A DNA stretch of 64,000 bases from Jeongeupia sp. HS-3 (GCF_015140455.1 NZ_AP024094.1:3162001-3226000); one strand, 5' to 3'. Positions 1-9,491 are shown, numbered from the stretch's first letter. Translations and numbers: made by a program. The notes: a model not told the origin generated them from the letters alone.

Positions 1-1
1 C

Positions 2-565
2 GCCGAAATCTCGATCGGCAACACGCACGATGCGATTGCCGCTGTCGCCGATTACCGTGCCGATTTCGGCCTGATCGAAGGCATTTGCCACGATGCCCGT
101 GTGCTGGCCGAGCCGTGGCTGGCCGACGAACTGGTCATCGTCGCGCGCCCCGATCATGACTGGGCCGGCCGCGAGATCGGCATCGCCGCGCTGGCCGGGG
201 CGCAATGGATATTGCGCGAGCAGGGTTCGGGCACGCGCGAAGTGCTCGAAGCCGCGCTGGCGCCGCTGATCGGCAGCCCGAAGGTGGCGCTGGAACTGGG
301 CACCAGCGAGGCGGTGAAAGGGGCGGTACGCGCCGGCCTCGGCCTGGCCTGCCTGTCGCGGCGCACCGTCGCGACCGAACTGGCGCGTGGCGAGCTGGCA
401 ACACTGGCGGTGCCGGGACTGGATCTGTCGCGGCGCTTTTACCTGATCCGCGCCCGCGACAAGGTGCTGACGCAGGGCGCACAACGCTTCCATGCGCTGT
501 GTCTGGCAAGATTTGCCGCCGAATCGACGGCGAGCGATTCGCCGTCTGTGGGCAAAAACACGTAG
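2..565 (+). CDS. LysR-family transcriptional regulator, C-terminal part
   Basis: The gene enters from outside the window, so only the last 187 residues are visible, an open frame without a stop from base 2. They match the periplasmic-binding-protein-like effector domain of LysR-type regulators: an ADFGLIEG segment, a VARPDHDW strand, then [12 protein letters not shown] and a GLGLACLS motif, which are typical of the CysL-like subgroup. The N-terminal winged helix is missing, so the target genes cannot be inferred. It ends 49 bp before glyQ on the same strand; LysR proteins usually control divergent genes, so a link to glyQ is not implied. Family assignment is firm, specific function unknown. 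Confidence 0.85.
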   Translation, partial: AEISIGNTHDAIAAVADYRADFGLIEGICHDARVLAEPWLADELVIVARPDHDWAGREIGIAALAGAQWILREQGSGTREVLEAALAPLIGSPKVALELGTSEAVKGAVRAGLGLACLSRRTVATELARGELATLAVPGLDLSRRFYLIRARDKVLTQGAQRFHALCLARFAAESTASDSPSVGKNT

Positions 566-614
566 AATCAGCAGGTTTCAGACCTCGAAACCGGGTCATC
601 CGGCCAAGACCGAC

Positions 615-1505
615 ATGCTGACTTTTCAGGAAATTCTCCTTACGCTCCAGAACTACTGGAGTCGTCAGGGCTGCGCATTGCTGCAACCGTACGATATCGA
701 AGTCGGCGCGGGCACCTTCCATACCGCGACCTTCCTGCGTTCGCTCGGCCCAGAGCCGTGGAACGCCGCCTACGTGCAGCCGTCGCGCCGGCCCAAGGAC
801 GGCCGTTACGGCGAGAACCCGAACCGCTTGCAACACTATTATCAGTTCCAGGTTGCGCTCAAGCCCAACCCGGACAACATCCTCGATCTTTATCTGGGTT
901 CGCTGAAAGAGCTCGGTATCGATCCGACCGTGCACGACATCCGCTTTGTCGAAGACGACTGGGAAAGCCCGACGCTGGGCGCCTGGGGTCTGGGTTGGGA
1001 GGTGTGGCTGAACGGGATGGAAGTCACCCAGTTCACCTATTTCCAACAGGTCGGCGGCATCGACTGCAAGCCGGTGCTCGGCGAAATCACCTACGGCGTC
1101 GAACGGCTGGCGATGTATCTGCAGGGGGTCGAGAACGTCTATGACCTCGTCTGGACGGTGTATCCGAACGGCCAGAAGGTGACCTACGGCGATATCTATC
1201 ACCAGAACGAAGTCGAACAATCGACCTACAACTTCGAATACGCCAACGTCGAGCTGCTGTTCAAGCTCTTCAACGATTTCGAAGGCGAAGCCAAGCGGCT
1301 GATCGAAGCCGATCTGGCGCTGCCGGGCTACGAAATGGTGATGAAGTGTTCGCACACCTTCAACCTGCTCGACGCGCGCGGTGCGATCTCGGTGACCGAG
1401 CGCGCGGCCTATATCGGCCGGGTACGCACGCTGTCGCGCATGGTCGCGCAGGCGTATTACGACAGCCGCGAAGCGCTCGGCTTCCCGATGTGCAATCCGG
1501 CCTAG
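615..1505 (+). CDS. glyQ: Glycyl-tRNA synthetase alpha subunit
   Basis: A 296-residue class II aminoacyl-tRNA synthetase alpha chain that, with GlyS, forms the alpha2beta2 enzyme charging tRNA-Gly in the cytoplasm. The start [15 protein letters not shown] and the early segments [16 protein letters not shown] and [14 protein letters not shown] are hallmark GlyQ sequence and contain class II motif elements; the length equals the family norm of about 300. An earlier in-frame start exists at 492 but overlaps the LysR gene and adds 41 non-conserved residues, so the ATG at 615 is preferred. Followed after 4 bp by a lipoprotein gene and then by glyS. Confidence 0.97.
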   Translation: MLTFQEILLTLQNYWSRQGCALLQPYDIEVGAGTFHTATFLRSLGPEPWNAAYVQPSRRPKDGRYGENPNRLQHYYQFQVALKPNPDNILDLYLGSLKELGIDPTVHDIRFVEDDWESPTLGAWGLGWEVWLNGMEVTQFTYFQQVGGIDCKPVLGEITYGVERLAMYLQGVENVYDLVWTVYPNGQKVTYGDIYHQNEVEQSTYNFEYANVELLFKLFNDFEGEAKRLIEADLALPGYEMVMKCSHTFNLLDARGAISVTERAAYIGRVRTLSRMVAQAYYDSREALGFPMCNPA

Positions 1506-1509
1506 TGCG

Positions 1510-1986
1510 ATGAAAGCGGCCGCTGCGCTGTGCCTGTCCGTGTTGCTCGCCGCTTGCGACGACTACGAGGCTGGCACGCGCGGCCCGCAGCCGGTGCCCG
1601 GCGAGATGGCCGACTGGCGCAATTACGGCAAACTCAATGATGTACGTGTCGATGTCGACGTGAATTCGATTTCGCACCGTGACCGCGCCGGCAGCAGCGC
1701 CTACACCTATGTGTGGATGCGCCAGACTTTCGACACCGACCAGATCGATGGTGCGTCGAAAGGCAAATACCGGGTCAAGTTTGCGCGCCAGGCGATCGAT
1801 TGCCCCAGCGGCCGGATGGCCGGAACGGCGGTCGAGTTGCAGGATGAAAACGGTGCCGAGATCGCGCGTTACGACGTACCCGGCTACCAGTGGGAATTCA
1901 CCGCAGCCGAGCCCGATAGCTATGGCGCCGATTTCGTGCGCCAGGTTTGCAAGATGATGGCCGACAAGGCCCAGAACAAAGAGTGA
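1510..1986 (+). CDS. Small lipoprotein, surface-adhesin E-like
   Basis: A 158-residue predicted lipoprotein. The N-terminus MKAAAALCLSVLLAAC is a type II signal peptide ending in a lipobox with Cys16. The mature part has the pattern W-(spacer)-V-x-VDVNSIS followed by YTYVWMRQTF and a later IDCPSGRM cysteine, which resembles the Adhesin_E/surface-adhesin fold found in many betaproteobacterial lipoproteins. It lies between glyQ (4 bp upstream) and glyS, where its stop overlaps or abuts the glyS start region, so it is probably co-transcribed. Role unknown; the link to glycyl-tRNA synthetase is likely only positional. Confidence 0.8.
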   Translation: MKAAAALCLSVLLAACDDYEAGTRGPQPVPGEMADWRNYGKLNDVRVDVDVNSISHRDRAGSSAYTYVWMRQTFDTDQIDGASKGKYRVKFARQAIDCPSGRMAGTAVELQDENGAEIARYDVPGYQWEFTAAEPDSYGADFVRQVCKMMADKAQNKE

Positions 1987-1991
1987 TCGTC

Positions 1992-4052
1992 ATGTCCCAA
2001 ACCCTGTTGATCGAACTGTTTACCGAAGAGCTGCCGCCGAAGGCGCTCAAGAAGCTGGGCGATGTGTTCGCCCGGTCGATTTTTGACGAACTCGCCAAGC
2101 TTGGCTTCGTCGCCAAGGACGGTGATTGCCACCCGTTCGCCAGCCCGCGCCGTCTGGCGGTGACGATTCCGAACGTGCTCGCGGTGCAGCCCGAGCAGAA
2201 GATCGAGAAGCGCGGCCCGGCCGTCGCTGCCGGCTTCAAGGACGGCGCGCCGACCCCGGCGCTGGCCGGCTTTGCCCGCTCGTGCGGCGTCGCGGTCGAC
2301 GCGCTCGAGCAGGGCTCGGACGGCAAGCAGGATGTGTTCATCTTCCGCAGCACCAAAGCCGGCGAAGCGCTGGCCAGCGTGTTGTCGAACCTGATCGAAG
2401 CCGCGCTGAAAAAACTGCCGGCGCCGAAAATGATGCGCTGGGGCGATCGCGACGGTCAGTTCATCCGTCCGGTGCACGGCCTCGTGGTGCTGCACGGCGC
2501 CGAAGTGATCCCGGCCAAGGTCTTGCACCTTGAATCGGGCCGCGTCACCCAGGGCCACCGCTTCCTGTCGAAGGGCGCGGTCGAGCTGGGTCACGCCGAC
2601 GAATACGCGCGCAAGCTGTACGAGGAAGGCAAGGTCGTCGCCAGCTTCGGTGCGCGGCACGAGCTGGTCGTCGACCGCCTCAAGGCCGCCGCCGCCAGGT
2701 TGAACGCAACGATCGCCGCCGACGACGCGCTGTTCGACGAAGTCTCCGCGCTGGTCGAATGGCCGGTGGTGCTGGAAGCCGGCTTCGAGGCCGAGTTCCT
2801 CAAGGTGCCGCAGGAATGCCTGATCCTGACGATGCAGCAGAACCAGAAGTACTTTCCGCTGCTCGACGCCAACGGCAAGTTGATGAACCGCTTTTTGCTG
2901 GTATCGAACATCGAAGCGGCCGATCCGAGCCACATCATCACCGGCAACGAGCGCGTGCTGCGCGCACGCTTGTCGGACGCCCAGTTCTTCTACGCGCAGG
3001 ATCAGAAGAAGAAGCTGGAATCGCGCGTCGAAGGGCTGCGCAGCGTCGTGTATCACAACAAGATCGGCAGCCAGTACGAGCGTGTCGAACGCCTGGTCAA
3101 ACTCGCCGGCGAAATCGGCCCGGCGCTTGGCGCCAGCGCGGCCGACTGCAAGCGCGCGGCGCTGCTGGCCAAGGCCGACCTGGTGTCGGACATGGTCGGT
3201 GAATTCCCCGAGCTGCAAGGCACGATGGGTCGTTACTACGCGCAGATCGACGGTGAACCCGCAGCGGTCGCCGATGCGATCGAGCAGCACTACCGCCCGC
3301 GCTTCGCCGGCGACGCGCTGCCGGCCGGCCCGGTGGCACAAGCCGTGGCGCTGGCCGACAAACTCGAAGCCATCGTCGGCATCTACGGCATCGGCCTGAT
3401 CCCGACCGGCGACAAGGATCCGTTCGCGCTGCGCCGCGCCGCGCTCGGCGTGCTGCGCCAGTTGCTGACGCTGCCGCTCGATTTGAAATCGCTGCTGACC
3501 GCGACCGCCGCCGCCTTCCCGGCCGGGGTGATCAAGGACGGCACGGTTGAGGGCGTGCAGGGCTTCATGCTCGACCGTTTGAAGAATTTCCTCGCCGCCG
3601 ATTACCCGGCCGCTGATATCGACGCGGTGCTGGCGCTGAATCCGGAGCGTTTCGACGACGTGGTGCAGCGGCTCGACGCCGTCGCCGCGTTCAAGGCGCT
3701 GCCGGAGTCGGCCGCACTGGCCGCCGCCAACAAGCGCATCCGCAACATTCTCAAGAAGGTCGACACCACCTTGCCGGCACTGAGCCCGGCGTTGTTCGAC
3801 AACGATGCCGAGAAGGCGTTGTTCGCCGCTTACCAAGCGGTCGCACCGCAGGCCGAAACGGCGCTGACCAAGCAGGACTTCACCGGTGCGTTGACGACGC
3901 TGGCCGCGCTGAAAGCGCCGGTCGACGCCTTCTTCGACGGCGTGATGGTGATGGCCGACGATCTGGCGGTGCGCGGCAATCGTCTGGCGCTGCTCTCGGC
4001 GCTGGCCGGGCTGATGAACCGCGTCGCGGAGTTGTCGCTACTTGCAGAATAA
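1992..4052 (+). CDS. glyS: Glycyl-tRNA synthetase beta subunit
   Basis: A 686-residue beta chain of the bacterial alpha2beta2 glycyl-tRNA synthetase; it binds tRNA-Gly and completes the active enzyme with GlyQ. The start MSQTLLIELFTEELPPKALK is the usual GlyS N-terminus. Further conserved segments are FASPRRLAV, MRWGDRDGQFIRPVHG, ILTMQQNQKYFPL, GDKDPFALRRAALGVLR (a HD-like/anticodon-region segment) and a C-terminal helical anticodon-binding domain. A GTG at 1983 overlapping the preceding stop is an alternative start adding three residues. It overlaps no later gene; gmhB starts 64 bp downstream. Confidence 0.97.
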   Translation: MSQTLLIELFTEELPPKALKKLGDVFARSIFDELAKLGFVAKDGDCHPFASPRRLAVTIPNVLAVQPEQKIEKRGPAVAAGFKDGAPTPALAGFARSCGVAVDALEQGSDGKQDVFIFRSTKAGEALASVLSNLIEAALKKLPAPKMMRWGDRDGQFIRPVHGLVVLHGAEVIPAKVLHLESGRVTQGHRFLSKGAVELGHADEYARKLYEEGKVVASFGARHELVVDRLKAAAARLNATIAADDALFDEVSALVEWPVVLEAGFEAEFLKVPQECLILTMQQNQKYFPLLDANGKLMNRFLLVSNIEAADPSHIITGNERVLRARLSDAQFFYAQDQKKKLESRVEGLRSVVYHNKIGSQYERVERLVKLAGEIGPALGASAADCKRAALLAKADLVSDMVGEFPELQGTMGRYYAQIDGEPAAVADAIEQHYRPRFAGDALPAGPVAQAVALADKLEAIVGIYGIGLIPTGDKDPFALRRAALGVLRQLLTLPLDLKSLLTATAAAFPAGVIKDGTVEGVQGFMLDRLKNFLAADYPAADIDAVLALNPERFDDVVQRLDAVAAFKALPESAALAAANKRIRNILKKVDTTLPALSPALFDNDAEKALFAAYQAVAPQAETALTKQDFTGALTTLAALKAPVDAFFDGVMVMADDLAVRGNRLALLSALAGLMNRVAELSLLAE

Positions 4053-4116
4053 GCGCCGATTGAACGCAGGCGGCGACCACGCCGCCTTGCCGTGGATACC
4101 CCGTGCGGAGGTGCCT

Positions 4117-4656
4117 ATGAAGTTGCTGATCCTGGATCGCGACGGCGTCATCAACCATGACAGCCCCGATTACATCAAGTCGCCGGACGAGTGGATTCCC
4201 ATTCCCGGCAGCCTGGATGCCATCGGCGCGTTGACCCGCGCCGGCTGGACGCTGGTGGTCGCGACCAACCAGAGCGGCATCGGCCGTGGCTACTACGATG
4301 TGGCGACGCTGAATCGTATCCACGCCAAGATGCACCGGCTGGTTCACGACGCCGGTGGCGAGATCGACGCGGTGTTTTTCTGCCCGCACATGGGCGACGC
4401 ACAATGCCGCTGCCGCAAGCCGGCACCGGGCATGGTGCTGGATATTGCCAAGCGCTTTCACGTCTCGCCGACCGAGTTGTGGATGGTCGGTGACAGCCAG
4501 CGCGATCTGGAGGCGATTGCCGCCGCCGGTGGCAAGCCGCTGCTGGTGCGCACCGGCAACGGCAGCAAGACCGAGCAGAAAGACTGCTTACCAGCCGAGA
4601 CGCGCGTGTTTGACGATCTGGCGGCGGTAGCCGACTGGCTCCAGCGCCTCGGCTGA
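4117..4656 (+). CDS. gmhB: D-glycero-beta-D-manno-heptose-1,7-bisphosphate 7-phosphatase
   Basis: A 179-residue HAD-family phosphatase of the histidinol-phosphatase-like branch. It removes the 7-phosphate of heptose 1,7-bisphosphate in the cytoplasm during synthesis of ADP-heptose for the LPS core. The catalytic motif LILDRDGVIN is at residues 3-12, motif II is VATNQSGIGRG, the zinc-knuckle cysteines occur in CPHMGDAQCRCRKPAPGM, and GDSQRDLEAI carries the last acidic motif. The ATG at 4117 has a good ribosome site (GGAGG, 4107-4111); an upstream in-frame start overlaps glyS and adds non-conserved residues. A dispersed repeat begins 15 bp after its stop. Confidence 0.95.
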   Translation: MKLLILDRDGVINHDSPDYIKSPDEWIPIPGSLDAIGALTRAGWTLVVATNQSGIGRGYYDVATLNRIHAKMHRLVHDAGGEIDAVFFCPHMGDAQCRCRKPAPGMVLDIAKRFHVSPTELWMVGDSQRDLEAIAAAGGKPLLVRTGNGSKTEQKDCLPAETRVFDDLAAVADWLQRLG

Positions 4657-4671
4657 GTGGCCATTCCGTCT

Positions 4672-4813
4672 GGCGGCTGCGCCTGCGCATCCCGGGCTCG
4701 TCCGATGCTCCGACACCCCGCAAGGGGGCTACCTTCGGGTCGTCCTCATGGCCCACGTGGCCATTGCGGTTTCTGCGCTTCGGGCGAGCCCGGCCTGCCT
4801 TGGCTCGCTCGCC
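4672..4813 (+). repeat. Dispersed intergenic repeat, copy A
   Basis: This 142-bp block shares several exact segments with the reverse complement of 12712-12825: GGCGGCTGCGCCTGCGCAT at the left end, GTCCGATGCTC, CCTCATGG, CTGCGCTTCGGGC and TTGGCTCGCTCGCC at the right end. Copy A carries about 27-30 extra bases in the middle, which include a small CCCCGCAAGGGGG hairpin. It begins 15 bp after the gmhB stop and points the same way as gmhB. A 65-codon open frame through it looks accidental. No transposase or TIRs are visible. Confidence 0.8.
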
Positions 4814-4880
4814 AGCCGAAACGGCCACGCTTGTATAGACGCTCTCTCGATTAACCTTTGATACCTGATACGGACCGGCA

Positions 4881-5612
4881 ATGATCTGGATTCGCTCCAT
4901 TCTCTACTGGCTCGGCATGGCGATCATTACGCCGCCGTATGCCATTTTCTGCATCATGATCCTGCCACTGCCGCCGGTGCTGCGCACGCGCATCATCACC
5001 GGCTGGAGCCGCAGCCTGCTGTGGTGGCTCGGCGTAACCTGCGGCCTCAAGGGCAGGGTGGTCGGCGAGGAGAACATCCCGGCCGGGCCGGCGATGATCA
5101 TCTGCAAACATCAGTCGGCGTGGGAGACCATGGCGCTGCAGATGGTGTTTCCACCGATGGTGTTCGTGATCAAGCGCGAGCTTTTGAAGCTGCCGTTCTT
5201 CGGTTGGGGACTCAAGGCGACGTCGCCGATCGCGATTGATCGCACCAATCGTTCCGAGGCGCAGCGCCTGTTGATGGAACAGGGGCAGGATAGGATCAAG
5301 CACGGCTTCTGGATCACGATCTTCCCCGAAGGCACGCGGATCGCGCCGGGTGTGCGCGGCAAATACAAGCCCGGCGGCGCGCGTCTGGCGATTGCGCTGG
5401 GTATTCCGCTGGTGCCGGTGATGGTGAATGCCGGTGAGTTCTGGCCGCGCAATTCCTTTCTCAAGCATCCGGGCACGATCACGATGAAGATCGGCAAGCC
5501 GATCGATACCGCCGGCCGCGATGCGATGCAGCTGACCGCCGAGGTCGAACAGTGGATCGAGTCCGAGCTGGCGGCCATGCCGGAACGCGGGCCTTGCTAC
5601 CCGAAAAAATAA
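4881..5612 (+). CDS. plsC: 1-acyl-sn-glycerol-3-phosphate acyltransferase
   Basis: A 243-residue inner-membrane acyltransferase that adds the second acyl chain to lysophosphatidate, giving phosphatidate for phospholipid synthesis. It has an N-terminal hydrophobic segment (residues about 5-35), the acyltransferase block CKHQSAWET near residue 74 and the glycerol-phosphate block IFPEGTRIAPG near residue 148, then IPLVPVMVNAG. The catalytic HX4D motif reads HX4E (HQSAWE), a variant I recall in other betaproteobacterial PlsC proteins. It follows gmhB after the repeat and overlaps the next gene if that gene's earliest start is used. Confidence 0.93.
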   Translation: MIWIRSILYWLGMAIITPPYAIFCIMILPLPPVLRTRIITGWSRSLLWWLGVTCGLKGRVVGEENIPAGPAMIICKHQSAWETMALQMVFPPMVFVIKRELLKLPFFGWGLKATSPIAIDRTNRSEAQRLLMEQGQDRIKHGFWITIFPEGTRIAPGVRGKYKPGGARLAIALGIPLVPVMVNAGEFWPRNSFLKHPGTITMKIGKPIDTAGRDAMQLTAEVEQWIESELAAMPERGPCYPKK

Positions 5613-6286
5613 GCGAACGGCGCGTTCGCCATCCCGGTGGCGAACTCGCCTACACGGTGAAGCGCAGCGCCCGTCGCGGCTCGATCGGCCTGAAGATCGA
5701 TGCGAACGGCCTTGCCGTGGTGCTGCCGGCGCGCGCGACGCTTGCCGACGCCGACCGCGCCGTCATCGCCCGGATCGGCTGGATTCTCAAGCATCTGGCC
5801 AATCGCCCGGCTCCGCCACCCGCGCTGGCCGATGGCGCCATGGTCAGCTGGTTCGGCAAGCCGATGATGCTGGTCGCCGGAGCCAAACGCAGCGCACTGG
5901 CCGACGGCGTGCTGCATATCGCCGGTGCCGGCGAAACGTTGGCGCCGGCGCTCAGCCGTTTCCTGCAGCGTACCGCGCGCAGCTACTTTGCCGAACGGCT
6001 GCCGCTGTGGGCCGGGCGGATGGGGCTGCAGCCGAGCCAGCTCAAACTCACTTCGGCCGGCACGCGTTGGGGCAGTTGTACCGCCGCCGGGGCGATCCGG
6101 CTCAACTGGCGGCTGGTGCAGGCGCCGCTGGACGTGATCGATTACGTCATCATCCACGAGCTGGCGCATCTGGCCGAACTCAATCATTCGCCACGTTTCT
6201 GGGCCATCGTCGCGCAGTACTGCCCGGCGTGGACGGCGCAGCGCGATTGGCTCAAACGTCATGGCCACGCACTGCTGGCCTGGTAG
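5552..6286 (+). CDS. YgjP-type M48/SprT-like metal-dependent hydrolase (DUF45)
   Basis: A 244-residue protein of the YgjP family of cytosolic zinc metallopeptidase-like proteins. The zinc motif is VIIHELAHLAELNHSPRFW (HExxH plus a downstream His), and TSAGTRWGSCTAAGAIRLNW is the family signature preceding it. The N-terminal half, VKRSARRGSIGLKI then GLAVVLPARATL, fits the usual family beta-rich domain. The longest start is a GTG at 5552 with a GAGG four to eleven bases upstream, overlapping plsC by 61 bp; a TTG at 5594 would remove 14 non-conserved residues. Substrate unknown. Confidence 0.88.
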   Translation: MDRVRAGGHAGTRALLPEKISERRVRHPGGELAYTVKRSARRGSIGLKIDANGLAVVLPARATLADADRAVIARIGWILKHLANRPAPPPALADGAMVSWFGKPMMLVAGAKRSALADGVLHIAGAGETLAPALSRFLQRTARSYFAERLPLWAGRMGLQPSQLKLTSAGTRWGSCTAAGAIRLNWRLVQAPLDVIDYVIIHELAHLAELNHSPRFWAIVAQYCPAWTAQRDWLKRHGHALLAW

Positions 6287-6470
6287 TGTTCGGCTGGATA
6301 ATTACGGAATTAATTACTGTTAATTTGCCGAAGTCACCCCGTGCGTTGATCTTGAACAACGACGGGATACGTTGCTGGGTGCAATCTTGTTTGCGGAGGC
6401 GGGGTCAATGTAATCCCGCTGCAGTCGATCAGTCCGGGCCACCAGCCCGGATGCAAGCAAGGAAGCCGTG

Positions 6471-9131
6471 ATGAAAAGTAAACTGACTCTGATGGTGGCG
6501 AGCATGGCGTTCGCCGGATTTGCGTACGCAGGTTCCGGGGCGCAGCAGCAGGTGGACAGCATCGCCAGCCAGCTGGGCATCAAGTACACGATGCAAGGCA
6601 ATAGCCAGCCGGGCAAGGAATGCTCGGCGCTCGGTGCCGACTGGGCATCGTGCTTCAAGATCGATGTGACCTTCGACGCCGCCAGCGACATCAACGGCAA
6701 GGACTGGCAGATCTATTTCTCCAGCATCCGCCGCATCCTGCGCGTCGATAACGACCAGTTCAAGATCACCCATTTGACCGGTGACCTGTATCGCCTCGAA
6801 CCGACCGAAAAATTCAATGGTTTCACCAAGGGCAAGCCGGTTCAGCTTGGCATGATCGGCGAATACTGGCAGGTGTCGATGTACGACGCCATGCCGCGCT
6901 GGTATGTGACCTCGGGTGACGCCACGCCGAAAGTGATCGCCAGCACCGATACCGAAGACCTGACCAAGTTTGTCGCGCCGTTCAAGGTCGCCGACGCCAA
7001 GCGTTCGGCCGGCGACAACAATATCGTCATGACCGCGGCCACGCGTTTCGATGCCTATCAGGCGACGCCGCTGCTGCCGGCCAAGGACATTGCCGCGCGC
7101 ATCATTCCGGCGCCGACCGCACAGAAGCTCACCGGCCAGCTTGCCGATCTTTCCAAGGGCATCAAGCTTGATGCCAAGGGTCTGGACAAGGCCAGTGTCG
7201 ATGCGCTGCAAGCGCGCGCCAAGGAAATCGGCGTGACCGCCGGCGCCTATCCGGTGACCGTGCGCATTGCGCCGAAGTCGCTCAAGGGTGCCGCTGCCAA
7301 GGCCGAGGGTTACTCGCTGGTGATCGGCGCCAAGGGCGCGCAAGTGGTCGGCCATGACGCCGCCGGCGCGTTCTACGGCGTGCAGTCGCTGCTGTCGCTA
7401 GTACCGGCGCAAGGTGCCAAGACCGTACCGACGATGGAAGTCGCCGATGCGCCGCGCTTTGACTATCGCGGCTTCATGATCGATTCGGCGCGTAACTTCC
7501 GCAGCAAGGCCACCGTGCTGGCCGCCATCGATCAGATGGCCGCGTACAAGCTCAACAAGCTGCACCTGCATATGTCGGATGACGAAGGCTGGCGTTTGCA
7601 GATTCCGGGCCTGCCGGAACTGACCGATGTCGGCGGCAAGCGCGTGCACGATCTGACCGAAACCAAGGGTTTGTTGCCGCAACTGGGCCAGGGTCCGGAT
7701 GGCAAGACCGCCGGTTCGGGTTATCTGACCCGCGACGACTTCATCGAGATCCTCAAGTACGCTCACGCTCGCCAGATCGAAGTGATCCCGGAATTCGACA
7801 TGCCGGCGCACGCCCGTGCCGCCGTGGTATCGATGGAAGCGCGCTACAAGCGCCTGATGGCCGAAGGCAAGACCGAGGCCGCCAACGAATACCGTCTGCT
7901 CGATCCGCAGGAAACCACGAATACCACCGGTGTGCAGTACTACGATCGTCTGGGGATGCTGAACCCTTGCCAACCGGGTGCGCTGAAGTTCACCGACAAG
8001 GTGATCGGCGAAGTCGGCAAGATGTACAAGGATGCCGGTCTCAAGCTCGACAGCTGGCACTTTGGCGGTGACGAAGCCAAGAACATCTTCTTCGGCGCCG
8101 GCTATGCCGACAAGAACGCCAAGGACAAGGATGGCAAGGGCTGGATGGATATGTCCAAGCAGGATCGTCCGTGGGCCAGATCGCCGGCCTGCCAGGCGCT
8201 GATCAAGTCGGGCAAGGTCGCCGATGTGGAACATCTGCCGGGTTACTTCGCCCACGAAGTCAGCGGCCTGTTGCCCAAGCACGGCATCAGCAACTTCCAG
8301 GCCTGGCAGGATGGCCTGAAGTTCGCGCCGAATGCCAAGGACTTTGCCGTCAAGAATGTACGCGTCAACTTCTGGGACACGCTGTACTGGGGTGGCGCCG
8401 ATTCGGCGGTCGAATGGACCAACAAGGGTTACGGCGTAATCATCTCCAACCCGGACTACGTCTACCTCGATTTCCCGAACGAAGTGGATCCGAACGAGAG
8501 CGGCTACTACTGGGGCGCGCGTGCCAACCCGATCAAGAAGATCTTCACGTTCTCGCCGGCCAACCTGCCGCAGAACGCCGAAACTTCGCTCGATCGTGAC
8601 GGCAACGCCTTCGAAGCCAAGGCCAGCAAGGCGATGCCACCGGTCGAAGGCATGTCGGCGCAGCTGTGGAGCGAAGCCGTTCGCACCGACGCACGCTTCG
8701 AATACATGGTCTTCCCGCGACTGATCGCCGTTGCCGAACGTGCATGGCACCAGGCCGCTTGGGAACGCCCGTACACCGTGGGCGAGCGTTACAAGGCTGG
8801 CGAAACCAAGCTGGTCGATGCCAAGGCACTGAACAGCGACTGGGTGGCTTTTGCCAACGTCGTTGGCCAGCGTGAGTTGGCGAAGATGGACAAGGTTGGT
8901 CTTGAGTACCGTCTGTCCATGGTCGGTGCCAAGGTCGTCGACGGCAAGCTCGCCGCCGTGACCGAGCTGCCGGGCGTGAAGATCCAGTACTCGCTCGACG
9001 CCGGCAAGACCTGGCAAGCGTTTGACGCGGCCAAGGCCCCGGCGGTGACCGATGCGAACGCGGTACAGGTGCGCACGGTGAGCTTTGATGGCAAGCGCTT
9101 CGGCCGGGCTACCGGGCTGATTCCGAAATAA
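6471..9131 (+). CDS. Beta-N-acetylhexosaminidase (chitobiase), GH20
   Basis: An 886-residue exported glycosidase that releases GlcNAc from chitobiose and chito-oligosaccharides. A signal peptide (MKSKLTLMVASMAFAGFAYA) leads into a chitobiase N-terminal carbohydrate-binding domain (roughly 30-170, with DWQIYFSSIRRIL), a GH20b domain (about 180-330, ending YGVQSLLSL), the GH20 TIM barrel (about 340-790, RGFMIDSARNF, LHMSDDEGWR, EVIPEFDMPAHARA) and a C-terminal immunoglobulin-like domain. The catalytic Asp534-Glu535 pair is in HFGGDE. ATG 6471 is chosen over the adjacent GTG 6468 because of the AAGGAAG site at 6458-6464. It ends at a strong terminator, so it is probably monocistronic and complements the chitinase at 22094. 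Confidence 0.96.
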   Translation: MKSKLTLMVASMAFAGFAYAGSGAQQQVDSIASQLGIKYTMQGNSQPGKECSALGADWASCFKIDVTFDAASDINGKDWQIYFSSIRRILRVDNDQFKITHLTGDLYRLEPTEKFNGFTKGKPVQLGMIGEYWQVSMYDAMPRWYVTSGDATPKVIASTDTEDLTKFVAPFKVADAKRSAGDNNIVMTAATRFDAYQATPLLPAKDIAARIIPAPTAQKLTGQLADLSKGIKLDAKGLDKASVDALQARAKEIGVTAGAYPVTVRIAPKSLKGAAAKAEGYSLVIGAKGAQVVGHDAAGAFYGVQSLLSLVPAQGAKTVPTMEVADAPRFDYRGFMIDSARNFRSKATVLAAIDQMAAYKLNKLHLHMSDDEGWRLQIPGLPELTDVGGKRVHDLTETKGLLPQLGQGPDGKTAGSGYLTRDDFIEILKYAHARQIEVIPEFDMPAHARAAVVSMEARYKRLMAEGKTEAANEYRLLDPQETTNTTGVQYYDRLGMLNPCQPGALKFTDKVIGEVGKMYKDAGLKLDSWHFGGDEAKNIFFGAGYADKNAKDKDGKGWMDMSKQDRPWARSPACQALIKSGKVADVEHLPGYFAHEVSGLLPKHGISNFQAWQDGLKFAPNAKDFAVKNVRVNFWDTLYWGGADSAVEWTNKGYGVIISNPDYVYLDFPNEVDPNESGYYWGARANPIKKIFTFSPANLPQNAETSLDRDGNAFEAKASKAMPPVEGMSAQLWSEAVRTDARFEYMVFPRLIAVAERAWHQAAWERPYTVGERYKAGETKLVDAKALNSDWVAFANVVGQRELAKMDKVGLEYRLSMVGAKVVDGKLAAVTELPGVKIQYSLDAGKTWQAFDAAKAPAVTDANAVQVRTVSFDGKRFGRATGLIPK

Positions 9132-9152
9132 GTGGTCGTTGCAGCAAACAGA

Positions 9153-9181
9153 ACGCCCCGGCTTGCCGGGGCGTTTTTTTT
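9153..9181 (+). terminator. Rho-independent terminator after GH20 gene
   Basis: A perfect 9-bp stem ACGCCCCGG / CCGGGGCGT with a CTTG loop, followed by eight T residues, 21 bp after the stop codon of the chitobiase gene. Confidence 0.93.
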
Positions 9182-9224
9182 AGCAGGATGTCCGGGCGCA
9201 TTGGCGTGCCGCCGGCGGCACCCG

Positions 9225-9491
9225 CTAGCTCAGGCCGGCATCAGCCGGTGCGCACGACCAGCACGTCAGCCGGCGCACCACCGGCAGTACCAGCAGCAGG
9301 ACCGGGAAGGCGACCAGCCACGACAGGCCCCATGCGCTGAGCCAGATCTGCGGGAATCCGTCGGGGCCAATGCCGCGCAGCGTGCTGATAACCGAGACGA
9401 TGCACGTCATCAGCAGCGACAGCAGCAAGGGCATGACGATAGCGGCGTAACGGGCGGGGAGTTTGCGGAACGAGGATTGCGAGTAAGACAT
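9225..9491 (-). CDS. DUF2798 small membrane protein
   Basis: An 88-residue inner-membrane protein of the DUF2798 family. After a polar start (MSYSQSSFRKLPARYA) there are two hydrophobic helices, about residues 16-38 (IVMPLLLSLLMTCIVSVIST) and 50-72 (WLSAWGLSWLVAFPVLLLVL), the standard two-helix layout. The ATG at 9491 has a GGAG six bases upstream; an upstream in-frame start adds 22 unrelated residues. Convergent with the chitobiase gene. Function of the family is unknown to me. Confidence 0.82.
   Translation of the reverse strand: MSYSQSSFRKLPARYAAIVMPLLLSLLMTCIVSVISTLRGIGPDGFPQIWLSAWGLSWLVAFPVLLLVLPVVRRLTCWSCAPADAGLS

Noticed and set aside
4657-4854. 65-codon frame after gmhB
   Set aside because: It coincides with repeat copy A, and the corresponding frame in copy B is shifted, so it is not a conserved protein.
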